NCBI GenBank assembly: GCA_902780365.1
Contig: CACZFE010000045.1
Location: forward strand, 3,161 to 15,181
Length of the DNA stretch: 12,021 nt
Direction of reading: 5' to 3'
DNA from: an uncultured Spirochaetales bacterium
GTDB taxonomy: Bacteria; UBP6; UBA1177
Made by a program: the position numbers and the translations under genes
Notes under the pieces: generated by a model
The model's input: only the letters and a program-made list of their open reading frames with translations
Told to the model about the DNA's origin: nothing
Database searches by the model: none
In this document: positions 1 through 6,387 of the stretch, piece by piece
Position numbering within the stretch: the first letter of the stretch is position 1
Layout of the letters: every line of letters starts with the position of its first letter

Positions 1-770
1 TCTACGACGTCGGTTTTGATCTTTTCCTTGAGGTTGGCCTGTTCCGCGTCCATCGATCCAGAAAGATCGAGCATGAATGCAACATCGATTTTTGAAATGT
101 CGGTATCGAACTCCCATGTTCTGCTGACATTGTATTTGGCATTAAAAGGAAGAACGACATAGAAAAGTCCTTCCGGAATGCGGCTGCCGTCGTTTGTAGG
201 ATCTGAGCCGTATACTATTTCCGCAAGATCGTCGCTGCCGTCGCCGTCAGTATCTTTGTTGTATGGGTCGGTGTTGTAATCTTTTTCATCTTTATCGAAA
301 AGGCCGTCGTTGTCGCTGTCTTTATCGAGAAAATCGGGATCTCCGTCGCCGTCTGTATCCTGGCACGGCTGAGAAGAACATTCGGTTTTGTCAGGGAATC
401 CGTCGCCGTCGCTGTCGTTATCCATGCAGTTCGGAAGAGAATCGCCGTCAAGATCCTCGCATCCTTCAAGACTGTTGGGAATGCCGTCTTCATCCGGATC
501 AAGGTCACCGGCTCCGCACATGCAGTTGCTCTGTTCCGGATCGTCAGGATTGGTTCCGCTGTCTGAGGGATCGGTAGAATCCGTGTCGCTTCCGCCTGAC
601 GGGTTTGTATCGCCTGAATCGGATGGATCGGAGGAATCTGCCGTATCGGATGAGTCCGCATTGTCTTTTCCGCCGGAAGATGTATCGGCGTTATCATCGT
701 CATCGCTTGCACAGGAGACAAATCCGAACAATAATAAAAAGCAAATCATTGAAACCAGTAACTTTTTCAT
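1..770 (-). CDS. Lipoprotein with thrombospondin type 3 repeats and VWA domain (3' end beyond window)
   Basis: The 256 visible residues begin with a type II signal peptide (MKKLLVSMICFLLLFGFVSC), giving a lipidated Cys20. Residues 21-80 are a Ser/Asp/Thr-rich, low-complexity linker that probably spans the cell surface. Residues 89-195 hold DxDxDG-type thrombospondin type 3 calcium repeats (for example DLDGDSLPN, DSDGDGFPD, DTDGDGDPD, DSDNDGLFD), with six cysteines (83, 85, 104, 115, 131, 136) that could form disulfides. From about residue 228 a von Willebrand A domain starts, with an intact MIDAS core DLSGS (Asp235, Ser237, Ser239) for divalent-metal ligand binding; the rest is cut by the window edge. 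The ATG at 770 has AGAGGTG upstream and its own promoter. An adhesin or surface-binding role is inferred; the ligand is unknown. The opening codons give a clean lipobox, so the start is secure. Confidence 0.87.
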   Translation of the reverse strand, partial: MKKLLVSMICFLLLFGFVSCASDDDDNADTSSGGKDNADSSDTADSSDPSDSGDTNPSGGSDTDSTDPSDSGTNPDDPEQSNCMCGAGDLDPDEDGIPNSLEGCEDLDGDSLPNCMDNDSDGDGFPDKTECSSQPCQDTDGDGDPDFLDKDSDNDGLFDKDEKDYNTDPYNKDTDGDGSDDLAEIVYGSDPTNDGSRIPEGLFYVVLPFNAKYNVSRTWEFDTDISKIDVAFMLDLSGSMDAEQANLKEKIKTDVV

Positions 771-803
771 GCCTACACCTCTTAAAAATCAAAAAAACAT
801 ATA

Positions 804-831
804 ATTATACGCGGGGAGCATTTAAAATCAA
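804..831 (-). promoter_or_regulatory. Predicted sigma70-type promoter for the TSP3/VWA lipoprotein gene
   Basis: On the minus strand, TTGATT (826-831) and a perfect TATAAT (804-809) are separated by 16 bases. This places transcription start near 797, leaving a leader of about 27 bases that carries the ribosome binding site AGAGGTG. It lies in the 78-base gap after the preceding same-strand gene, so the lipoprotein can be transcribed independently. Confidence 0.6.
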
Positions 832-848
832 TTATGGGAAAAATAAGT

Positions 849-1379
849 TCAGAAAATTGTCTGCTGCGACATTTCGTTTCTGATTTCTATATTTTTTCTG
901 TTTTTAAATCTTGAGAACCATCCTTCCGAATAATTTCCGGAAATTATGGTCTTTTGAGGTCTGCTTCCGATAATAAATTTCTCTATTTTATCGAAATCTT
1001 CGTCTGAAAAATAACCTGAATCAGCCTGGATCAGCAATGTCGTGTTTTCTGCAAAAGGAAAGGCGATGCCTGGAACAAATGTCATGAAATAAAGTTCGTT
1101 GTTCACAAAAAAATTGAATCTTCCGTCATCTGAAGAAATTTCCGCCATTTTGATGTCGAAACTTCCTACTTTAACGGAAGTCCCTTCCGAAAGTTTCAGG
1201 AATTTTCTTAATCCTGAGGATCTTGCGATCTCTTCGGTGGAAATACGGGTTTTTTCTTTAATGGAAGCAACTTTTATACTTTTTGTTAGTATGAGAATTG
1301 CCGAATCGCTTAGAGAAGGGGAGTTGATTCTGAGGTTTCGTCCCAAATGAGTGATATGCTGCGCTGAGTGTATCAGCAT
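849..1379 (-). CDS. Unrecognised 176-residue protein
   Basis: I do not recognise this protein. It runs from an ATG three bases after the carboxypeptidase stop codon to a TGA at 849 and looks like a genuine soluble protein, with alternating charged and hydrophobic segments, no signal peptide and no membrane helix. The middle has beta-like segments (VKVGSFDIKMAEI, GRFNFFVNNELYFMTFVPG) followed by an alpha/beta-like stretch (TTLLIQADSGYFSDEDFDKI, KTIISG). A purine-rich GGGAG lies about 12 bases before the ATG, rather far, so translation may depend on coupling to the upstream gene. As last gene of the run it is probably co-transcribed with the carboxypeptidase. No catalytic motif is visible; I assign no function. 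Confidence 0.75.
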   Translation of the reverse strand: MLIHSAQHITHLGRNLRINSPSLSDSAILILTKSIKVASIKEKTRISTEEIARSSGLRKFLKLSEGTSVKVGSFDIKMAEISSDDGRFNFFVNNELYFMTFVPGIAFPFAENTTLLIQADSGYFSDEDFDKIEKFIIGSRPQKTIISGNYSEGWFSRFKNRKNIEIRNEMSQQTIF

Positions 1380-1382
1380 ATT

Positions 1383-2744
1383 TCAGTATTTCTCCCAGAT
1401 CTCGTTCATGACTCTGTCGCGGAGAGCCCACATCGGCTTGAAACTTTTTGACGGGAATCCGTTTATCGAGAATGCAAAAAGGTAAAGTTTTCCGCTTTTT
1501 GCCTTCATAATTCCGGAAAGTGCAGCGACGCCTGTGAGTGAGCCGGTTTTGCCGCGGACAAGACCTGAATTTTCGCTGTTTGTATTCGCTTTTTTCAAAG
1601 TTCCGTCCTCGCCCATGACGGGAAGAGAGGAGAAAAAGTCGATGCTGTTATAGTAATCGGCGTGAACCGACTGCAGCAGTTTGATGTAGAAAGTCCCTGT
1701 GAGATAGTTTTTGTCGTTTCCGAGACCGCTTCCGTTGATCTCTCCAAGTTCATTCTTGGCAAATTCTTTAAGAATCTCAACTCCTTGTTTAACATCGCCG
1801 CGCATGGTCGCTCCAAGATAGAACTGAAGGCTGTCAGCTATAAAATTCGAAGAGTAGAGGTTCATAGTTCTTATTATATCGCGCAGAGGATTGCTTTTAT
1901 AGGTAAAGTTTACTCTCTCCGTTGCAGTAAAAAATGAATCCTCAAGCTGAGCTCTTTCGATCGGTGCCGCCTCGTTTTCGCCCATGAGATTGAGCAGCGT
2001 CACGATGTAGTAGCGCGTCGGATCGGCAACTCTTTTAAATATCGATTCGAGTTTTGTCCTCTCGGTGCCGATGGTGCCTTTTACGGTTATTTCGGTCTGA
2101 TTTCCGGCTTTCTGCGCTCCGGCCACAAGCTGGTTGTTGCCGTCAGGAGTACCTGTAGCCGTGTTTTTTATCGAAAAGTAGGAACTCGGAGTCGAAAGCG
2201 ATATTTCGACCGGCTGCCCCGCCTCGTGTGCTTTGACAAAAATCGCGATCGCGTTGTAGTTCAGGCTTAAAGGTGATATGAAAGCCAGATATCCGTTGTC
2301 GCCTTTGTCTCCGCTTTCCGCAGTCAGAGTGCTGTTTTTGCCGTATAAAAAGTTATCAACCACAACTTTTTTTATCCCTTTTACGCCTCGCCTTTGTAAA
2401 TCCGAAGCGAGAAGCCAGAGCTTTTCGACGACCATTTCCGGATCGCCTCCAGCTTTGATGTAGAGAGTTCCGCTTTCGGGATCAAAGGAGAATCTGGTGA
2501 GGAACTTGAAGCCGCCGCCCAGGTGCTTTAAAACTGCAGCCGATGTGAGAAGTTTGAGATTGGATGCATAGAGAAAAGGTTTGTCGGCATTGATGCTGAT
2601 AACATTTTTATGCGATCCAATGTCGTAAAGCACAAGCGAAATATTTTCTTCCGTTACCGGCGAGAAATCGAAAGCGGGAGTTTCGGCGTAAATCAGGGAA
2701 TAAAAAAGAAAAAGAGCCGCGAACACGAAAAAAAATTTTTTCAT
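1383..2744 (-). CDS. dacB: D-alanyl-D-alanine carboxypeptidase/endopeptidase, PBP4 type (peptidase S13)
   Basis: A 453-residue penicillin-binding protein that removes the terminal D-Ala from, or cuts cross-links in, periplasmic peptidoglycan. Residues 1-20 (MKKFFFVFAALFLFYSLIYA) are a signal peptide. All three active-site motifs are present in family order: SxxK as S61-N-L-K64 (context ASNLK), SxN as S298-S-N300, and KTG at 399-401 (context RGKTGSLTG). The long SxxK-to-SxN gap (about 235 residues) with a GGDPEM segment near 99 is characteristic of S13 enzymes, and GSGLGNDKN at 338 fits the usual GSGLS-like motif. The start was chosen at 2744, one base after the upstream stop; an ATG at 2753 (MNK added) overlapping the upstream gene is a good alternative. 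Ribosome binding sites are weak for both, suggesting translational coupling. Codons 2-6 contain A6 followed by T8. Confidence 0.92.
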   Translation of the reverse strand: MKKFFFVFAALFLFYSLIYAETPAFDFSPVTEENISLVLYDIGSHKNVISINADKPFLYASNLKLLTSAAVLKHLGGGFKFLTRFSFDPESGTLYIKAGGDPEMVVEKLWLLASDLQRRGVKGIKKVVVDNFLYGKNSTLTAESGDKGDNGYLAFISPLSLNYNAIAIFVKAHEAGQPVEISLSTPSSYFSIKNTATGTPDGNNQLVAGAQKAGNQTEITVKGTIGTERTKLESIFKRVADPTRYYIVTLLNLMGENEAAPIERAQLEDSFFTATERVNFTYKSNPLRDIIRTMNLYSSNFIADSLQFYLGATMRGDVKQGVEILKEFAKNELGEINGSGLGNDKNYLTGTFYIKLLQSVHADYYNSIDFFSSLPVMGEDGTLKKANTNSENSGLVRGKTGSLTGVAALSGIMKAKSGKLYLFAFSINGFPSKSFKPMWALRDRVMNEIWEKY

Positions 2745-2745
2745 T

Positions 2746-3537
2746 TTATTCATTTGTTTCTTTGGTTTTCCTGCGGTTTGTTCTTTTTTTCGGCGTTTCA
2801 GCCGGTTTTGGTTCGGATGATTCGGATTTTTTGGGTGTTCTCCCTTTTCTTGCCGGTTTCGGTTCTGGATCCGGTTCAGGTTTCGGTTCAGGTTTGGGTT
2901 CCGGTTTTGGCTGCGGTTTAGGTGCAGGTTTGGAAACCGGTTTCGGTGCCTGTTTCGGTTCAGGTTTGGGTTCGTTTGGTAGAGACGTTTCATGAAACGT
3001 CTGTACGGGTTCCGGTTTTGCTTCAGAGGTTGCCTGAGTCGTCTCGGTGGCGGTCTCTACGGGACGCTGGTTGTTGTTTCTGTTGCGTCCGTGTCTGCGG
3101 TTTCTTCTGCGTCTGCCTCCCTGCTGCTCGCCGTTAGCCTGCTGCTGGTTGTTCACGTTTCCCTGAGGTCTTTCGTTGTTTTCAGGATTGCGCGGATTTT
3201 CTGCTTTTTTGACATCAGGTATGTCGTCAAGGTTGGAAAAATCGTTTTCCATGATCATTCCCGTGATTATCGGTTCAAGAAGATCGTGGATTCTGACCTT
3301 TGCAGTGTCGTAGAAAAACTTGAATGTTGCGGGTATCTTGTTTGACTGGGCAATCATTTTGTCGACGGATCTGAGTGTTTCGACAACGAATTCTTTCTTT
3401 GCTTTGATTTTTTCGTTTTTATCAATGATGCCGTTGATAAGAGATACACCTTTGGCAATCTCTTCTATCAGTGCCGAAATTTGTTCGTGTGAGAGAAATT
3501 TACCTAAAATTTTCTCGAGAAGTGATGTGTCTTTCAT
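2746..3537 (-). CDS. Arg-rich and Pro/Lys/Glu-rich low-complexity protein
   Basis: A 263-residue protein with two different halves. Residues 1-105 are predicted mostly helical and soluble (IEEIAKGVSLINGIIDKNEK, KEFVVETLRSVDKMI). Residues 110-263 are disordered-looking: an Asn/Gln stretch (127-139), a basic patch GGRRRRNRRHGRNR (140-153), a Thr/Glu segment, then KPEP-type repeats (189-228) and a Lys/Arg tail. Arg-rich patches flanked by Asn/Gln often bind nucleic acid, and KPEP repeats can form extended spacers; neither function is shown here. There is no signal peptide or membrane helix. The ATG at 3537 has GAGG eight bases upstream and follows the PEPCK-like gene by 44 bases; the stop abuts or overlaps the carboxypeptidase start, so these genes are likely one operon. 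I do not recognise the N-terminal domain. Confidence 0.82.
   Translation of the reverse strand: MKDTSLLEKILGKFLSHEQISALIEEIAKGVSLINGIIDKNEKIKAKKEFVVETLRSVDKMIAQSNKIPATFKFFYDTAKVRIHDLLEPIITGMIMENDFSNLDDIPDVKKAENPRNPENNERPQGNVNNQQQANGEQQGGRRRRNRRHGRNRNNNQRPVETATETTQATSEAKPEPVQTFHETSLPNEPKPEPKQAPKPVSKPAPKPQPKPEPKPEPKPEPDPEPKPARKGRTPKKSESSEPKPAETPKKRTNRRKTKETNE
2850..2973 (-). repeat. Low-complexity coding repeat (KPEP-type)
   Basis: Degenerate 6- and 12-base units related to GGTTCAGGTTTC (plus strand) encode the K-P-E-P, K-P-A-P and K-P-Q-P run at residues 189-228 of the low-complexity protein. The repeat also opens the other minus-strand frame, giving a spurious Asn/Arg-rich N-terminal extension to the carboxypeptidase frame. 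Such imperfect arrays can change length by slippage while staying in frame. Confidence 0.7.
2983..3002. repeat. Perfect 20-bp palindrome inside a coding region
   Basis: AGACGTTTCA is followed directly by its reverse complement TGAAACGTCT, with no spacer. It lies in the disordered linker of the low-complexity protein (encoding Q-T-F-H-E-T-S), just upstream of the KPEP repeat. In RNA it could form a short hairpin with a small loop; in DNA it is the shape of a symmetric protein-binding site. Confidence 0.8.
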
Positions 3538-3581
3538 GAAAAAATCCTCGAATTTGTTGAATAAAATCAGGTTTTTATGCG

Positions 3582-5336
3582 TTAGACAAGTTTCGCAAGT
3601 ATTTTGTATAAAGGAGCTGTGAGAGCCTGAGGAGCGTCAATGGTTCTAAGGTATTCGATCTTCATTTCGAGCGAATCACGGAGCAGATCCTTGTATATCG
3701 GGTCAGCCGAGAATTTCGCCGTGTCATAGACGGTGTCGAAATCTTTTTTGACGTTCTTGAAAGTTCCTTTATCGGGAAGGTTGAATCCTGGAAGAGCCTT
3801 CCATTCTTTCCAGTTGATTTCGTTTCTTGTGATTTTCGTGTAGAGCGAAAGAATGAGTTCGTCAGCAAGCGGTTCGAGCGTGCTTTCGCTGTAAGGCTCG
3901 GTGTTTACAAGTATAAGTTTGAATTTGCCTTTCTTTGCTATTTTTCCGAAAATTTCTATTTCGCTGTCTACATCCCATGTTGCGTCGGAATTTCCGCCGG
4001 GGATGACTTTAGAATCTGAGCAGCAGTCGCATTCTGTGGTATACGAGAACCAGAGCGATGTCATAAGATCCTGGTCTTTTATCATGGAAACAGGGGGAAG
4101 GGCGCCGTCTTTAACCATGAGGACGACATATTCGGGCATCGGGAAATCCTTGTCTTCCTGGGAGAGCTGAGTGTGGATTTTAGCGTTGGGGGAAAGCATC
4201 GGATTGAGAATGAACTCCTTTTTGTCTTCCGCAGTCTTTACGAGAGCCAGATTTTCAGCTGAAATAATCTGCGGAGTTCCTTTCGTTCCAGCTATTACGC
4301 TGTCGATCGAGCCGAAGCCGTTTCTTCCGAAATTTATGACGAATTTCTTTTTGTTCTGAGCCGAAGCGATAAGAAGAAGTCCCGAGTCGCCGCTTGTCGT
4401 TACCGATATTTCTTCTCCTTTAGCGGGTGTTTCTGCAGCATGAGCGTTGAGGCCGAAGAAGCTTCTCTCACTCTCGCAGCATGAAACTGTCAGGAATGTA
4501 GTCGAGGACGTGTCGCTCTTTTTGTTGACAGTCTTTTTTATGGAGATTGTTTTTGCTGTTCCGTTTACAGGAAGGAAATCGCCGTTTGCAGATTCGACCG
4601 AAGTGTTCCATGACAAAACTTTTACAGCTTTTCTTATTTCCGAAAAGTTCTTAGCGCCGAGAAGGAAAGCTGTGTTTGTCTCGGTGTCGTAAATCATCAT
4701 AAGGCGTTCCGGTTCATCTTCGGTCTCGTTGTGTGCTTTCGATTTCCAGTAGAGCCACTCTTCATTTTCCCATTCCGGATAGCATACGATTCTTATCGAG
4801 GGCATATCGAGTTTACGGCTTTTCGCATAATTTTTTGAAGTCTTGTCATCTATAGGATAGTAATGGATAGCTGTATCAAGAAGGAGTTTAGGGAACTGGA
4901 CCGGAGCTGTTATGTCGATCCTGCAGTTGAAGTCGGGGTTGTCGGTAAGATATACTGAATGAAGGAACATTTCACGCTGGATAAGGTCGTAGGATGCCCT
5001 GCGGACGATGTCTAGAAGTTCTTCTCTTTCGTCAGCCGAATCGGGATTGGTCAAAGCTTCTTCCGTTGTCGGGACTATTTTTACGAACCAGTCAGTTTCA
5101 CAGGTGTCTTCTCCTGTGAAATTTGAAATGACATTTGCGTTTTCAGGGAAGCTTTCATCAATCTTCGGCATTGTCTGGCTTGAAAAAACAGCACTGGTCT
5201 GCTGCATAGCCGCAGTGTAAAGATCTTTGACGGAAACGGCCGAAGTCGCCGGCGCATTCATGATCGTAAGGGCTAAAGCCTGAATTTCTGAAACGTTCTT
5301 TCTTGTTCCGGCTTCAATGAAATCTACTGTACTCAT
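3582..5336 (-). CDS. ATP-type PEP carboxykinase-like protein lacking catalytic residues (predicted pseudoenzyme)
   Basis: The 584 residues are slightly longer than ATP-type PEP carboxykinase (about 530-540) and I can align landmarks by eye: SNFTGE (71-76) with the FTGR loop, ERLMMIYDTE (210-219) with the ERMQLIGG region, KGEEISVTTSGDSG (306-319) with the KGDVAVFFGLSGTGKTT P-loop strand, GALPPVS (411-417) with GVLPPVS, LILVNT (474-479) with AYLVNT, and LPGFNLP (515-521) near the C-terminus. Key residues are lost: Arg65 is Glu76, metal ligand His232 falls in SCCESE (285-290), the P-loop Lys/Thr are gone (SGDSGLLLIA), the Asp-Asp kinase-2 motif reads INFGRNGF (334-341), and Arg333 falls in TECDCC (434-439). 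It should not carry out oxaloacetate decarboxylation/phosphorylation; a binding or structural role is inferred. AAGGAG precedes the ATG. First gene of the four-gene run. Confidence 0.68.
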   Translation of the reverse strand: MSTVDFIEAGTRKNVSEIQALALTIMNAPATSAVSVKDLYTAAMQQTSAVFSSQTMPKIDESFPENANVISNFTGEDTCETDWFVKIVPTTEEALTNPDSADEREELLDIVRRASYDLIQREMFLHSVYLTDNPDFNCRIDITAPVQFPKLLLDTAIHYYPIDDKTSKNYAKSRKLDMPSIRIVCYPEWENEEWLYWKSKAHNETEDEPERLMMIYDTETNTAFLLGAKNFSEIRKAVKVLSWNTSVESANGDFLPVNGTAKTISIKKTVNKKSDTSSTTFLTVSCCESERSFFGLNAHAAETPAKGEEISVTTSGDSGLLLIASAQNKKKFVINFGRNGFGSIDSVIAGTKGTPQIISAENLALVKTAEDKKEFILNPMLSPNAKIHTQLSQEDKDFPMPEYVVLMVKDGALPPVSMIKDQDLMTSLWFSYTTECDCCSDSKVIPGGNSDATWDVDSEIEIFGKIAKKGKFKLILVNTEPYSESTLEPLADELILSLYTKITRNEINWKEWKALPGFNLPDKGTFKNVKKDFDTVYDTAKFSADPIYKDLLRDSLEMKIEYLRTIDAPQALTAPLYKILAKLV

Positions 5337-5382
5337 CTTTAAAATCTCCTTAAATTGTCAGACAAATTCAAAAAAACGTGGA

Positions 5383-5410
5383 AGCATAATAAAAAATATG
5401 AAAATATCAA
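5383..5410 (-). promoter_or_regulatory. Possible sigma70-type promoter for the PEPCK-like operon
   Basis: On the minus strand, TTGATA (5405-5410) and TATGCT (5383-5388) are 16 bases apart in the AT-rich 85-base gap before the PEPCK-like gene. The -10 matches only four of six positions. The gene that follows has a strong AAGGAG ribosome binding site at about 5347-5352. Confidence 0.4.
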
Positions 5411-5421
5411 ATATAAGAGAA

Positions 5422-6387
5422 TTATTTTTTACTGTTTTTCGATTTTTCGGGGTTCCCTTTGGATTCATGGGGCTTTACCCCGTTCTGTTTTTCTGCCGAC
5501 TGGAATTTTTCCAGTGACTCGGAGAGTTTCCCTCGGATAAAATAAAAGTCTTTTCCGCTGATTTCCTCGTTTTTAAGGTCAAAAGTCTTTGTCATCAGAG
5601 CGAGGTAGATGAAGGCGCATAAACCGATGGCAACCAAAGTCCTGAAAGTGTATATCGCTATCGAATTAAGAAGCTTGTCCTTGAGGAAAAAACCGGGAAA
5701 GGACCACTTTTTTTCAATAAAATCGGTAACTGCTACGGAAAAAAACTTCAGGTAGTCAGATTCCGAGGTGATAGCGTTGTGAATAAACGACTGGTTAGGT
5801 TTCAGATAAGTCAAGCCGGTGCATTTGTCTATTTCGGAGTAGAGTGAATCCGCTACTTCTTTCACCGCAGCACGGTTTTCTTCGATCAGCATGCTTACGG
5901 GGTTCAGCTGTGAAACAAGGATCGGGCGGACTCCGTGCACGGGATCGATCTTGCTTTTTATTTCAAAGCTGTAGTGCCCGTCGGTTTCGAGCATGGCGTT
6001 TATAACGTTTGTCCGCATTGCCAGGCTTATGACTTTGGAGTAGAGCAGCATTGAGACGAATCCTTCGTCTATCAGCATTTCAAGGATAGTTTTCATCGCC
6101 TTGCTCTTCTCTTTTTCGCATTTTACGAGCTTTTCCCTGGAGATGAATCCCGAATATTTGATTATGTCAATAACTGTTTTATCCATGGTTTTTTTCGAGT
6201 TGGATGAGTAGATCAGCGAGCCTTTCGAAAAATAAAAATAATATTCGTTCCATGTCACTTTGAGTTTCAGTATTCCGGTGAGTCCTGAAATCGAGGCGTC
6301 GGTGAACACGTCAATAAGTTTTGAGTGTCTTATTTCTCCGGCAAATGCGATTTTTGCGGTCGATTTTTGAATAATAGATACCGGCAT
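5422..6387 (-). CDS. DUF4388 (PATAN-like) protein with one C-terminal membrane helix
   Basis: A 321-residue protein. Residues 17-145 fit the DUF4388 pattern: an opening helix (SKLIDVFTDA), TGILKLKV, a strand with the characteristic YFYFSKGSLIYS (50-61), then helices ending in GHYSFEIKS. In other bacteria, DUF4388/PATAN domains are fused to response-regulator receivers or regulate motility and signalling; here no receiver domain is present. Residues 244-265 (IAIYTFRTLVAIGLCAFIYL and flanks) form one membrane helix, followed by a short charged tail. The start at 6387 is favoured over the longer frame because AGGAGA lies six to seven bases upstream and the ATG overlaps the preceding stop as TGATG, indicating translational coupling to the membrane protein gene. 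A signalling or scaffold role with that partner is inferred. Confidence 0.8.
   Translation of the reverse strand: MPVSIIQKSTAKIAFAGEIRHSKLIDVFTDASISGLTGILKLKVTWNEYYFYFSKGSLIYSSNSKKTMDKTVIDIIKYSGFISREKLVKCEKEKSKAMKTILEMLIDEGFVSMLLYSKVISLAMRTNVINAMLETDGHYSFEIKSKIDPVHGVRPILVSQLNPVSMLIEENRAAVKEVADSLYSEIDKCTGLTYLKPNQSFIHNAITSESDYLKFFSVAVTDFIEKKWSFPGFFLKDKLLNSIAIYTFRTLVAIGLCAFIYLALMTKTFDLKNEEISGKDFYFIRGKLSESLEKFQSAEKQNGVKPHESKGNPEKSKNSKK

Noticed and set aside
2729..2744. A6T8 homopolymers at the dacB start as a phase-variation switch
   Set aside because: Poly-Lys/Phe signal-peptide starts with similar runs are common here (8 A at MATE, 7 A at 8144), so a switch is not supported without read data.
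2745..2993. Asn/Arg-rich N-terminal extension of the carboxypeptidase frame
   Set aside because: It is the KPEP repeat read in another frame; the signal peptide requires a start at 2744 or 2753.
3582..5336. Active ATP-type PEP carboxykinase (pckA)
   Set aside because: P-loop Lys/Thr, metal ligands and substrate arginines are all missing, so the enzyme name would mislead.
5469..5514. Two small hairpins (GGGG/CCCC and CTGGAA/TTCCAG) as a terminator
   Set aside because: They lie within the 3' coding part of the DUF4388 gene and no T-tract follows.
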